Assembly: GCA_002205965.3 (NCBI GenBank)
Contig: NADL03000704.1
Location: forward strand, 372,001 to 436,000
From: Kappaphycus alvarezii
Lineage: Eukaryota; Rhodophyta; Florideophyceae; Gigartinales; Solieriaceae
Direction of reading: 5' to 3'
Length of the DNA: 64,000 nt
Shown here: positions 13,162 through 23,879 of the stretch, piece after piece
Numbering within the stretch: position 1 is the stretch's first letter
Layout: each line of letters opens with the position of its first letter
Position numbers and translations under genes: made by a program
Notes under the pieces: generated by a model
The model's input: only the letters and a program-made list of their open reading frames with translations
The model's database searches: none
What the model was told of the DNA's origin: nothing

Positions 13162-13844
13162 GTGAGGTTTGTAGTTCATTCCGATGAGCCTCAAGTGCTA
13201 GTTCACAACCGTTTTCTCAGAATTTCGAGATGGCATCCACCCGGTCTGTCCCACCCTTTCTCACGAAATGTCATTGGTTTCTTTCCATCCAAGTTTGGAC
13301 TGTATTCGGGCATCGGACGGCGGGAGACCATTGGGAACCAATGGAACTTTTTGCATGATCAATGCGTCATAGTGCCGATCCGCAAGTATGTCGTCAGAAC
13401 TGCAAACGGCATCCGCCTCAAAACAACTGACAGGAGACCAGGGGAATGCATTGCATTTCGAACCAGTGCGCCCGATTTCCACGTACAACTCACTTGGAGA
13501 GCAACGGCGACGGCGATGTATTGGTAGAACAGTCTAGAGGTCAAGTGATTGATTTCCTCACACCAACAATCGCTGGTGGCTCCCTCATCAGGGATAATGG
13601 AAAAGACTTGTGTGAGTCAAATGTCAGGGGCTACAACGAAAATATCGTTTTCTTCCCAGGCACTGATCCCCCTAGTAAGAAAATAAGAGTAGAGGCATGG
13701 CAGGCAAGTGCGTGCTCCAGGAGACCCACACGCTGGTTTCTGAGAGTACTGAGAGAAGGGGTAGTCCAAAGAGTGTACAGCGGACAATCACGATTTTCTA
13801 CAGAGTACAAGCGTGTTTTCTCAAGGGATGTAAATTTGTGGTAG
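13162..13844 (+). CDS. YfaP/DUF2135-like beta-sandwich protein, frame-broken
   Basis: Two overlapping plus-strand frames (13,162-13,527 and 13,446-13,844) join into one protein if a single frame slip near 13,490-13,500 is allowed. The joined part reads DFHVQLTW, then DGDVLVEQSRGQVIDF, GGSLIRDNGKDLC, ENIVFFPG and a C-terminal PTRWFLRVL. This is the pattern of the YfaP/DUF2135 fold: D-L-D-like strand, P/R-x-G, GG-x-L-x-x-D, E-N-I, then a T-x-W-x-L-x-V strand. The family's function is not well defined; domains of this kind occur in secreted or surface proteins. An open frame just upstream (12,845-13,165), Pro- and Ser-rich, overlaps by a few bases in another frame and could be its N-terminus. 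The slip may be an intron edge, an assembly indel or a real mutation. Confidence 0.5.
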
Positions 13845-14685
13845 GCTACTGCCCGCGCCCCTCTCTTCCCTCCCTCTCACCATACCGCAAGAGCTGATTG
13901 CAATGAAAAGCCGTCTCAAGTTTCTCGTGCCTGCCAGGAGGAAATGACTCTTCCGTGGCAGCTACCGTACAACGCGTTAAATCCGAGTAGAATTTGCGGA
14001 TACGCCTAGCTTTCGGAAATCATGAGGAGCTGTAGATCGAAACCCAGCGATTCAATCCTGGAGGAATTACTCTTCAAGGGAAGGTCTCTCTTCCTCCTTT
14101 TTCCCCGTCCCTTATATTCAAGGATACACGTCACATCAGTTGGGTGCCCACAACCGCCTCGGAAAGTAGGCGCTCCACATCTCTAATCAATAAAATACCC
14201 CAAATTACCCCCCAGCAGTTGGCTTTGCTCCGGTTCAGACCATCTATTCATCATCCATTCCGCTACATGCTGTGCAAGCAAAATACGACATGTGTTTCTT
14301 TTTCCTGGATTTAACAGGGGTATGCTGCGCGTACGGCGTACCCTAAGTGACAATTCTAGCATCCATAGGCGATACAAAGAGCTCCTATTACCTCCTTAAA
14401 TGAACAAGCAATGTCATGGGTTTCGATTCCGTTCCCAAAAGACGAGTCCAAATGTCTCGTCGTGGAAACTGATAAAAACTAGATGAATTTCGGCATCTAG
14501 CTCAAATTTCGGTATAACATTGGATGCAATCCAGGCCAGAAAGCCGTGACATGTATGAAATTCCATTTTCGTTGACTACATGAGACTGCTATACTTTGAT
14601 GGCAACTGATTCCTTGTTGCCTCACAGATATTTCGTTAAAATGCTGAGATGAGAATAAAGTCCAGACTTATGCATCATTTCTCAC
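13845..14685. other. Spacer before the full-length non-LTR copy
   Basis: No convincing gene. A minus-strand frame of 64 codons (14,183-14,377) ends inside the tail-like remnant at 14,191-14,213 and is probably meaningless. The last eight bases (TTTCTCAC, 14,678-14,685) are the proposed left target duplication of the next element. Confidence 0.4.
14191..14213 (+). repeat. Tail-like remnant, C-run subtype
   Basis: TAAAATACCCCAAATTACCC followed by CCC resembles the end of the 22.3-24.0 kb copy (TTAAAAACACCCCAAATTTCCCC). It is short and diverged, and no duplication is visible. Confidence 0.35.
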
Positions 14686-17600
14686 AAATTTTTGGCTGAG
14701 ATAACCGTTCGAAAAATCAAGTTTGCACGCCGTAACATTGCTGGCACCAAATCGTCGATTGGAGACTGCTTCCCCCATTATAAGAATACTCGTTTAACGA
14801 ACCCGCGGTTCAGAGGCTGTTTGTTGGCACTGGAGGGTCATTGCGGACTATAATAACGAAGACGGTCGGCTGGCTGTCTGGTTAGGAGGTATAGTCATTC
14901 GCAGCCCGATCAGAGAGGAAAAGCAGCAATTAATCGCGGAAAGTTGGCGGAGGAACAGTTTTTAATCGCTGGCATGGATCACGTTGTCCTGGAGCACATT
15001 CCTTTGGAGGAGGTCGACTTCATTACACCGGTACCGGTTTCAGATGACCCAGCTCCCGCACCTCCAAACCAGAGGCCCGACATCGCGTCTCAAACCCCGA
15101 TCTTTCTGAACAGTCTCTGCCATCTCTAAAAGAGATCTTCACAACTCACACCCCAGTCATGTCGCATATACCGACCAAGTTCCGTGGTTGTCTAGCAGAG
15201 ACGTATGCAAAGTCGATGGACGATGCAGTGAACGCTTGTCTTGCTGATAATTCACGAGCAACTCAGGCGCTCACAAAAATATTTCTGTTCCCAGCAGTAA
15301 TGCTCACGAACATTCACTCGTCAGATTCCTGCTCCAGTGAATACCGGTGGCACTCTATTACGGACAAAATGAGGGAAAGAATAGATTTATGGAACGCGGG
15401 GCACTTCAGAACACTATGGGCGCAAGCACTCGACCAGCCCAAACACCGCACCGCACGAGCTCGGTCCACTTCGGACCAGCAACAGGCCAATGTAAAACGG
15501 GCGACAAAACTGGCCAAAGAAGGTGCATACGGAAAGGCTGCACAAGCTTTGCGCTCGCTAGGTGTTCTACCAGCTACCAGTGATGTAATCGATGCCCTTA
15601 TCGATAAACATCCCCAGCAGGCCCCCGATGAAACAACTCCAGTCAGGGGAACATCTTCTACCAACTACAGTTTCCGACGCTCACTGAAGACGAAGTCCTT
15701 GGCGCTATCAGGGCTTTTAAACCAGGATCCTCTCCCGGAGGCTCAGGTCTAAAGCCTTGCCACCTGGTAGAATTGCTAAGATGTCCATCCTCATCGGGGA
15801 ATTCAGGCTTTTTGGCAGCTCTTACGAGACTTGTTAATGTTCTAGCAACTGGAAAAGCACCAGCCGTTCTCGCTCCTTGGATCGCTGGTGCTCCACTTAC
15901 CCCGTTGGCGAAGAAGGACATGTCGCCCAGGCCAATCGCCGTTGGGGAGACGCTGCGCAGGTTAGTCGGTAGTTGCTTAATGAAGCGAGTGTCCGAGAAG
16001 GCGGCAGACTACCTCCAACCTCTCCAAGTGGGTATCGCCACAAAGTCGGGTACCGACACAGTCGTGCACGGAATCCGACGAGTCGTCAGGAGTACGGCAG
16101 TAACCCAGCATATGGGTTATTGACTGTCGATCTCAAGAACGCTTTTAATATGTGCAGCAGACCCGCTTTTCTGACCGCGGTGAGACAGCTGTTCCCAGAG
16201 TTACATCCTTGGGTCTCATATTGCTATGCAAACGAGCCCGCATTCCTGTGGATAGGTAGTCACACAATAAGAAGCGTCTGCGGGACCCAACAGGGAGACA
16301 ATCTTGGAGGCCTCCTCTTCGACCTGGTGCTGCACCCTATTATCCTCAAAATACAAGAACTCTTCAGTTCAGAGGAAGGGGAGAACAGAGACTTGGCAAA
16401 GTTGTTACTTCCAACTGTGGTACCACGATGACGGGTACATTATCGGGCGCCACGACCAACTCGTCAAAGCCATCGAAGTACTTCGCTCCGTGGATGCTGA
16501 AAGCCGAGGACTGCACTTGTCGCTGCCGAAGTGCACCGTCTGGTGGCCTACAGCCCCTCCAGGGTCAGCACAGAGTCTCTACCCAGACGGGATTAAGCAA
16601 GAGTACAGCGAGGGTACTTCCGTCCTGAACGCCCCGTCGGTACTAAGGAATACACCACACGGTCCTTTACGAACCATGTCTCATCCCTCAGACCATTCCT
16701 CGAGACCATTGCTGACCTTGAGAATAGGCAAGTGGCATTCCAGCTACTGCGCAACTGTTTTGGCGTTTGCAAAGTAGGCTATTTGTTGCGGGTAGTGCCC
16801 CCGTCTTGCACTGGAGAAGGAGCGGAAGAGTTCGACAGGATGATGGAGGACTGTGTTCGAAAATTGGCAGGGGGAGTACTGGATTCGGAAGTATTCCGAG
16901 AACTCCAGCTGCCGGTCACACCAAAGGACAAGAAAAAACCATCTCTTGGGATCGGACTCACCTCCGCGAAGAACATCGCGGCTGCGGCGTTCTTGGCTTC
17001 TAGCTCATCATCTAGCAAGCTTTGCAAGACCTTGCTCCCAACGCCTATTAAGGAACTAGGAACATACGAAGCAGCTGCAGATGCCCATCGGAGATGGTCG
17101 ACCTCTTGCCTGCCGTCTAGGATTATCCCGTTCAGCGTAATTTGCTCGCAAAAAACACCATCGCAAAAGACGCTGACGGACGCAATCCATGAAGCAGTGC
17201 AAGAACGAATTCCTCTTGGGGATTCGAGGAGGCAGGCGTTTCGCGCGTCTATGGCCCTCCCGGGAGCCAAGGAATGGGTGTATTGTCCCCCATGCCCCGG
17301 ACTACAGACAAGCATTGACCCTCGAGAATTCTCGGTGTGGCTTCAATACTACTGTCAAGTCCCACTTTTTCACCCTGGCACGCCATGCCCGAGAAGGAAT
17401 TGCCCGGACACACTCGATGTACATGGCGATCATCTGATGCACTGCTTGCATGGAGCCCAAAGGATCAACCGACACGATCGCCAAGTAACCCTTCTCGCGA
17501 AAGACCTGGCAAGAGCTGCTCGTCATCCTGTTGTAGAGCCACGCCATGGTCTCCACCGCACGAGACCAGACATCCAGGCAATGGGAAGCAGCGGAGGGAC

Positions 17601-18071
17601 CGACTTTTTTGATGTTACCTTCGTGAATCCCCTCGCTCCCTCCAACAGAAGAGTAAGGGCCTTCAACCCAATGTCCTCTCTGAATGCGGCGCGAAATGCA
17701 AAGCAGAGAAGATATCAATCCTTTATCGCGACCTCCACCAGAGGCAGGCTCGTGCCTGTGCCAATCTCCACTCTTGGAGGTTGGCACCCGGATGCATGTG
17801 CAGTGCTAAATGACGTGGCAAGAAACGTGGCTGTGAGGGCACTGGAGACGTACGGAAAGGTTCGGGGGGTTTTGATGCAAAGGCACGCTGCAGCAGCCGT
17901 CATGTCCAATGCGGCCTGCTTGATGGCTGGCCTGAAGGTAGCATTTTAGGAAGCGTAGTTCCTTCCCCATTACGCTGTAGGTATACCCTTTTTGAGTCGA
18001 TTGCGGTTGTCTGGAAAACCATGGGATAGGTCGGAAATATCTTCCAACAGTAAAAACACCAAACGTTTCTC
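14686..18071 (+). mobile_element. Near full-length non-LTR retrotransposon, copy 2
   Basis: This is the longest member of the family here, about 3.4 kb. It has one long pol-like coding region (14,853-17,949), a short 3' untranslated region and the tail (GGAAATATCTTCC, then CAGTAAAAACACC, AAACGTTTCTC) with no poly(A). An 8-base direct repeat TTTCTCAC at 14,678-14,685 and 18,072-18,079 brackets the unit and is proposed as its target duplication. Being only 8 bases, it is weaker evidence than the other duplications. The element has a reverse transcriptase followed by a C-terminal CCHC motif and a PD-x-D restriction-like endonuclease. That order is characteristic of the early-branching, often site-preferring R2/CRE/NeSL-type non-LTR clades. 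Confidence 0.65.
14853..17949 (+). pseudogene. Reverse transcriptase with restriction-like endonuclease, frame-broken
   Basis: The coding region can be followed through five frame slips (near 15,110, 15,660, 16,110, 16,420 and 16,630). The N-terminal region, with a helix KLAKEGAYGKAAQALRSLGV, precedes the polymerase. The RT fingers read SPRPIAVGETLRRLVG; motif A is LLTVDLKNAFN; then GTQQGDNLGGLLFDLVLHP. The active site is YHDDG (16,421-16,435), so both catalytic Asp are kept. The C-terminal half (16,732-17,949) is one open frame of about 405 codons. It has a CCHC cluster, C-x4-C-x9-H-x3-C (about 17,387-17,446), and the endonuclease core RPDI followed by FFDVTFVNP (about 17,563-17,630). The RT makes cDNA primed at the nick cut by the endonuclease. 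The slips make it inactive as it stands, unless they are assembly indels. No upstream ATG is evident, so the start is uncertain. Confidence 0.8.
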
Positions 18072-18769
18072 TTTCTCACGGTAAGGACTCTGCGGCGTTA
18101 CACATTCATACATCAGTGATAAACGAAACACACAAACTATATGATATCAATGATAGTGTGTAGAATTAAAGCTGTCCAACAGATGTTGTGGACAGCTAAA
18201 GGGGCTGAATTAAATCTTACGCAACCTTTCATCCCCTGTAACTGACTTGATTTTCACTTCTCCCTTAAATCTACAGCTAGTTGTCGCTACATTGGACCTC
18301 TGTTCAGCCATGCACTGTACTTATTTCCCAATTTACTCAGTAACGAGAGTATGTTTGCGTGATGAGCAGTATCATTCGCAGTATATCACTTGACAACGGT
18401 CCAGTTATTGAGATGAAGAACCTACAAACCTAGACTACTTTTTTCCTGAAAAAATGATTTTGAATTCAGGTCTGAGGAACACTCTCAACTTGGATAGATA
18501 AGTCCTTCGGAGATGTGGTTCTCAGGAATCATCCTTCGATCAAAGAAGAGAATGTGTTTCAGTATTGTCGTAGACTTAGCCTTTACGGCCTCCCGATTAT
18601 CAATGGAAACAGTCAATCCTAACCATGTCCTTTGCTTCCTCAGTACTGTACAAAGTGACTAACTTGCAAAAGGGCATTCCATACAGGAAAGCAGTCTACA
18701 TGCCGGTGAAAGTCAATTACCGAAGTGAATATACCTCTTTATCCAGAAAACTACCAAAATACCTTCCGC
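18072..18769. other. Spacer with small stem-loop, no gene
   Basis: No recognisable coding sequence. An imperfect stem-loop built on AGCTGTCC and GGACAGCT lies near 18,172-18,201. An open frame beginning at 18,625 only becomes meaningful after about 18,770. Confidence 0.4.
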
Positions 18770-19008
18770 ATCAAAATAAAATATGCGATTCCGGGAAAAG
18801 GCAGGCTAGTTCCCGTCCCCACCTCATCGCTCGGTGGCTACCATCCAGCGGCGTTCGCCGTCGTCAGGGAACTTGTGAGAATTGCCGCCAGCCGTGCGAT
18901 GGAATAGATTCGAAGGTGCAAGGTATTCTTTTACAACGACACTCCGCATTGCCATTGACCTCCAATGCAGCTTGTTTGCTTGCTGACCTCTCCTCTATTT
19001 GCTGGTAG
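18770..19008 (+). pseudogene. C-terminal fragment of a related non-LTR protein
   Basis: GKGRLVPVPTSSLGGYHPAA lines up with GRLVPVPISTLGGWHPDA of copy 2. After one frame slip near 18,905, ILLQRHS and TSNAACLLADL match the family's end (LMQRHA, MSNAACLMAGL). The sequence differs at many positions from copies 1-3, so it belongs to another subfamily. Its 3' untranslated region is missing: a minus-strand tail starts only a few bases after the stop codon. Confidence 0.65.
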
Positions 19009-19066
19009 AGGAAAACGTTTGGGTTTTTACTGTTGGAAGATATTTCCGACCTATCCCATGGTTTGT
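19009..19066 (-). repeat. Inverted tail copy abutting the 18.8-kb fragment
   Basis: On the minus strand this reads CCATGGGATAGGTCGGAAAT, then ATCTTCCAACAGTAAAAACC and CAAACGTTTTCC. It is nearly the same as the tail of copy 2 at 18,016-18,071 but inverted. Similarity ends at the CCATGG side. No exact duplication was found, so boundaries on the right are uncertain. Confidence 0.65.
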
Positions 19067-20078
19067 GAAGCGCTATCAGCGCCTGCTGCAACCTTTCAGC
19101 TACATGCTCATTATCACCGTAAAAGGTTAGCTAGGTATCAGCCAGCTTTTCTGTTACAGTAAATGAACCCCTCGTGTTCTCCCTCTTTTGTAATTCCCTC
19201 TAGAGAGCAGACAAAATTTCAGGCAAAATGAACTGATCATTCCCTCACAAAAATAAATCTTCCTACAGTTTTCCCCTACGAAAAGCGATCGATCCGTTTC
19301 AATTCTTTCATGTCATATGGCACGACGTTCTAAACATAAACACCCTTGCATATTGTGAGAAGCGACTTCAGTTGTAACGAGCGAGCTAGGCGCGAAGGAA
19401 TCTTGAAGCTCTAAAACTTGATTTGATTCGATCATCTCTCAAAACCTCATACTGTACCTGAAATTATTGTATCAATGCCGTGCAATACGATTTGTATTTG
19501 TGAGCCTTGCGACGGGCCGGCAATCGGACTCTGACTGCGGAGAGTGTTTATTCCGGAGATACCGAGTTAAAAATACAGACAGAAATGCTTACTGTAATAA
19601 TCAAGGATGTCCCGATAAGGGATCTGCGAAGAGTAAAAACGACCCACAATACCGCAATGGATCAAAAAAAAGAAAACAAGAAAAACGCTCAGATTTGAAT
19701 TTACCTTGTTCAGTGATTAATTCAAATTCCACTATTTTGTTTACATTGCACGCTCTGTTGAGCTTTAGTCAGTACAGTTGGCCTTCGCTGTGTTCATTCG
19801 CATATTTATGTCGAGGTATATACATCTTCACATTCATAATCATACCGAATTATTTTCGGATTTGCCCCTGCGCAACGAATCCATATCAGGGTTAGCTTCT
19901 CTTGTTTTTTTTGAAGAGGAACACTTCGGTTGGTTTAGAATTTGAAAAGATAGTTCAGTTATGATCCGGTTTAATCCCTTATTGTTTGTGCGATAGGGAC
20001 CGCTGTGATCCGCTTTTATCCAGAGTTGTGCCGGATCACAACTGACTTCACCTCTGAAAAAATAATATAGAGCAGTGG
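19067..20078. other. No supported gene
   Basis: A plus-strand frame of 142 codons (19,467-19,895) has no recognisable domain and a composition that looks non-coding. Nothing else is visible. Confidence 0.4.
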
Positions 20079-20087
20079 CTGGTTAGC

Positions 20088-20147
20088 TGGAAAACCATGG
20101 ATGGATCGGATATATCTTCCAAGAGTAAAACACCCAAACCTTTCACC
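20088..20147 (+). mobile_element. ~60-bp tail-only insertion
   Basis: The insert runs from TGGAAAACCATGGATGGATC through GGATATATCTTCCAAGAG to CACCCAAACCTTTCACC. It is bracketed by CTGGTTAGC (20,079-20,087) and CTGGTTGGC (20,148-20,156), a 9-base direct repeat with one mismatch. It begins about 20 bases further 5' in the element than the two 40-bp inserts. It has no coding sequence. Confidence 0.6.
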
Positions 20148-20375
20148 CTGGTTGGCGTGCAGCAGGTATGCGGTGGGAAAGAAAAGAGCTACGTTTGGAA
20201 CGGAACTTCCACTATATCATATCCAGATCTATGGGCGATGCATCATCCAAAGAATCAAGTATAATGTGACCAACCGGGTTTTCGACCTCCTCTGCAACCA
20301 CCGGAAAAGGCACCTCGTCCTCCTCAATGGGTCTCAGACTAACTTGCCTTGGTAACGATATTGAATTGCTGAAAT

Positions 20376-21021
20376 TCAAAAAGTTTCGCCAGACGTCAAT
20401 TCCTCAAAATTCCCTCCCTCTTTATCCACATGGAGACCCGGAAATTGTGGGTTTTCATATTCACTTTCCTCTGTGGCCCCTCTGTCTTGAGGCCGTGTAT
20501 GTACCTCAATATCCTCTGAAATGCCAAGCTGGGAGTTAAGCACGCCCTCACGACCTCCGGCCTCCGGAGAAATATATCCTGATGAGGGAAAAAACAGATG
20601 CCTCTCTTCTGAATCCTCCAAATTTTGGTCATTATCTGTATCACGTTGGGTTATTTCAAAGGAACGAGATGTCTGGTTTCGTACACTTTGAGTGGAAATA
20701 TCTTCCAACAGTAAAACACCCAAACGTTTCCCCCCTTTGAGTGTCCGTGTTGAGGAGCGTTTCCTGATCATCGGTGTTCCACATCCACTTCTTCCATTCT
20801 GGGATTTCAGGCAAATGTCCAAATTCAGTTGCAAGGGACTGGCAGGCCGCATAAACTGCAGTTACCTTCAGCAAATTTCCCTGAACAATTGCTGAGGATT
20901 TCATTCTATTTTCAGACTTTATTGAAATAAGTGAGTGGAAAACAGGATGATGAAGCCGAAAGATAGTCGGAAATGAGTTGATTGGGTTATAATGTGTTGA
21001 GTTAGAACCTTCCTTGTAGGG
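20376..21021 (-). pseudogene. Unrecognised minus-strand ORF split by a 40-bp insertion
   Basis: On the minus strand a frame is open from about 21,021, through SFPTIFRLHHPVFHSLIS, ATEFGHLPEIPEWKKWMW and TDDQETLLNTDTQ, to 20,735. After the 40-bp insert plus its 9-base duplication (49 bp, not a multiple of three) the continuation SVRNQTSRSFEITQRD is in a different frame and runs acidic and Glu-rich to the stop at 20,376. Skipping the insertion makes the two halves one continuous frame of about 200 codons. The protein family is not recognised: the N-terminal half is aromatic and basic, the C-terminal half acidic and probably disordered. It could be a host exon or part of another transposon. No start or splice sites were confirmed. 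Confidence 0.5.
20695..20734 (+). mobile_element. 40-bp tail-only micro-insertion in an ORF
   Basis: Forty bases (GAAATATCTTCCAACAGTAA through AACACCCAAACGTTTCCCCC) lie between two perfect copies of CTTTGAGTG (20,686-20,694 and 20,735-20,743). Because both sides offer a G, the unit may start one base earlier, at GGAAAT. It is the same 3' tail and the same length as the insert at 12,118-12,157, but belongs to the AAACGTTT variant shared with copy 2. It inserted into, and shifts, a minus-strand reading frame. Confidence 0.87.
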
Positions 21022-21322
21022 CTTTGTGCAACCTTGTTACTAAATTGCTTCACTGAGATTTTGACCTTAAAGGATCCAGACAATTGACGTGTTGTTTTTA
21101 CTAATGCAATAAAGACAGATGTGACAAATAATTTATCACACTTGATGTAGGTATTCCTTCAACGGAAGCTTCATAGGAAAAGGGCCCGTCTTATTCGGTT
21201 TAATAACGTCTTTCAAAAAAAAAGTTTAATAACGCACTCCAGAACTTCCTCTCTTTACTCAAATGTTCAGGGAAGGACAGTAATCCGTCAAGTATTTATG
21301 CCCAACAGATAAGAGTCCAGAT

Positions 21323-21460
21323 GGGAAATTTAGGGTGTTTTTGATCCATGAAAAATGAGGTCAGCTGTTCCCTGAGGGATGTCGTGATGTAGGTAAAAGG
21401 TTACCATGTAAAGGTTGGCGGGAAGCCGTCAAAACGCTAAAAAACTGGCTGGAGCCAGCA
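21323..21460 (-). mobile_element. Severely truncated 3' end of copy-3-type element
   Basis: This is inverted relative to 23,825-23,955 and similar along about 125 bp. It shares TTTTAGCGTTTTGAC, CCCGCCAACC, CATCACGACATCCCT, GGGAACAGCTGACC, and the end AACACCCTAAATTTCCC. It lacks all but the last few codons. Only a weak GTCCA match flanks it, so its duplication has probably decayed. Confidence 0.65.
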
Positions 21461-22316
21461 CGTCCAAGCGAAGCAAGAACGAAAATTTTTATCACCTCAA
21501 CGGTTTACGCCGATTTCCTCTCAGCTCAATACCTGCCCTGGAGTACAGTGTATGTACGTAATCGTTGGCATGAAATCATATGTCACCAACAAACAAGATG
21601 GGATTTGGAGTGCTTCAGTAAGAGATGTAAGACGAGACCGAGGGGGGGCAGTCTTTTGTTGAGGGTTTGAAAAGGAAAAAAAGTTAGGCAGGATTATCTC
21701 AAAAAGCGCGGTGTAACACCAGCCGTAAGACATGGTACGTTGGACGAAACCGTCGACACAGCATTTCTCTGCGTAATGACGGATCCAATCCACCCAAAGG
21801 TCTCCAAGGCTTGCACGGCGACGTGCCTGGCCACGTCAGTCAGCACCGCGAGTGCGTCGGGGGCCACCGTTCAAGAGTGGATATTGGCAGTGGGATCGGT
21901 CGGGACCTGGCATGCGTCTTGCCAACAAACATCTATAATAAAACTATAAAAGTTGTAATTTACGCAATACGGAGCCGTGCTCCGAAATTCTGGATGAACA
22001 AGTAGCGAAAATCTGGCAGATTCATTGCTTGGCGTTTTAGAGGGATATTTGCAGTGTGCAAGATACAGTGTTGGATTCTCTTTTGCAGCAGGAAAGTCGA
22101 GGGGTTCACTTAGCGTAAGGGATTTGCTGGCTGATACCCAGGCAACATGTTTAGTATAGCAGTGTGGATGTAGAATAGATGCTTTTTCGATGAAAATGGC
22201 AAAAGGGAGTAACATTCCTAAAATGGCTCGTAACGGTCTTTATTTTCCTCCTGGGGCCAAGTGGAACCTCCCTTGTCCTTTTCCTCATCTGTGATCACAC
22301 GACATTACAATATACA
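21461..22316. other. No supported gene
   Basis: Short frames on both strands, none recognisable. The last bases belong to the left flank of copy 3. Confidence 0.4.
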
Positions 22317-22323
22317 CATATAG

Positions 22324-23879
22324 TACCATGATGATGGGTACATCATCGCAAAACACGACCAGCTCCGCAAGGCACTGGACATCTTGTCATCGCCAGAGGC
22401 CACAGCTCGGGGTCTGCACCTAGCAGTGCCGAAATGCAGAATCTGGTGGCCAACTCCACCACTGGAGTCAGTGCAACGCCTCTACCCAAGAGAACTCACA
22501 CAGGAGTACAGCGAGGGCACAGTTGTCTGAACGCTCGGTTGGCACCAACCGGTTTACCCAACAGCACTTAGGCCATGTGAAGTCCCTGAAGCCGTTCCTC
22601 GACACTATCATCGCCTTGGGGAACACGCACATCGCGTTCCAGCTCCTGCGCAACTGTTTCGGGGTCTGTAAGCTCGGATACCTGTTACGGGTGGTGCCAC
22701 CAGCTTGCACTGCGGAAGGCGCTGCAATATTCGATGCAATGATGGAGAACTGTGTGCGCACACTGGCTGGGGGCGTCCTCGACCCCGACATATTTCGAGA
22801 ACTGCAGTTGCCCATGAAACCGATCACCGCCAAGAAGCCATCAGGAATTGGACTCACTTCGGCGAAGTCAATTGCAGCTGCAGCCTTCCTCGCCTCCAGC
22901 GCAGCGTCCAACAGGCTGTGTGCAGCCCTCCTCCCAGCGGCAATTACGGATCTCTCAACGTACCGAGGCATCGTCGAGGCGCACCAGATTTGGTCCCTCT
23001 CTTGCTCCCAGTCCAGGATTATCCCCTTTAGTGCCCTCTGCTCAAACAAAACACCATCACAGAAGACACTATCGGACGCCATCCACGAGCGGGTGCAAGA
23101 GGAGATCGATGTGGGCGACAATAGACGGCAGGCCTTCCGTGCCTCCATGGGGCTCCCCGGCGCGAAAGATTGGGTGTACTGCACCCCATCTCCGGGCCTT
23201 AAGACTAGCATTGAACCAAGAGAATTCTCAATATGGTTCCAATACTATTGCCAAGTCCCGCTCTTCCCTCCGGAAACACCATGCCCCAAGCGGAACTGCC
23301 CCGAAACTCTCGACTGTTTCGGCGACCATCTGTTGCACTGCTTACAAGGGCGAGAGGACGCGAAGACACGACTGTCAGGTTCGTTTATTGGCAAGCGATC
23401 TCATGAAAGCCGCGCGACATCCAGTCATCGAGCCGCGAGAAGGGGTCCACCGCACAAGACCTGATATTCGCGCAATGGGACGAACCGGCAGAACAGACTT
23501 CTTCGACGTCACTTTTGTCAACCCACTAGCGCCTTCGAACAGGAGAGTGAGGACATTCAACCCACTCACCTCGCTTAACGCGGCAAGAACGGCGAAAAAC
23601 AGAAGATACGAGTCCTTTATCGCGTCTTCCGCCGGAAGTAGGCTAGTGCCCGTCCCTATCTCCACCCTCGGGGGATGGCACCCGGACGCCCACGCGTTGC
23701 TAACCGACGTCGCACGCAACGTCGCTACGAGGGCAAGGGAGACCTACGCAAAGGTCAAAGAAATATTAACACAGCGTCATGCCGCAGCAGCAGAAATGTC
23801 CAATGCAGCGTGCCTGTTGGCCGGCCTCCGTCAGTTTTCTAGCGTTTTGACAAGTTCCCGCCAACCCTTTACATTGTAA
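22324..23879 (+). pseudogene. C-terminal RT and endonuclease part of copy 3
   Basis: The translation starts at YHDDGYIIAKHDQLRKAL and continues through the thumb/linker (FQLLRNCFGVCKLGYLLRVV, 22,639 onward). The CCHC cluster is CPKRNC...HLLHC (about 23,281-23,342), followed by RPDIRAMG and FFDVTFVNPLAPS (about 23,457-23,535). It ends MSNAACLLAGL near 23,830 and a stop at 23,877-23,879. Frame slips occur near 22,520 and near 23,360. The endonuclease PD and D residues are kept. With the polymerase N-terminal half absent, it cannot be autonomous. Confidence 0.85.

Noticed and set aside
14400..14440. tRNA-like GGTTTCGATTCC
   Set aside because: The T-arm stem does not pair and no acceptor, D or anticodon arm could be placed.
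18012..19066. Inverted tails read as terminal inverted repeats of a DNA transposon
   Set aside because: The same tail occurs singly, in both orientations and with its own target duplications, so it behaves as a retrotransposon 3' end. Opposite orientations are explained by insertion on either strand.
22468..23211. A 247-codon minus-strand frame
   Set aside because: Antisense of the copy 3 RT/endonuclease region. A similar antisense frame (16,779-17,315) appears opposite the same region of copy 2, as expected from shared composition.
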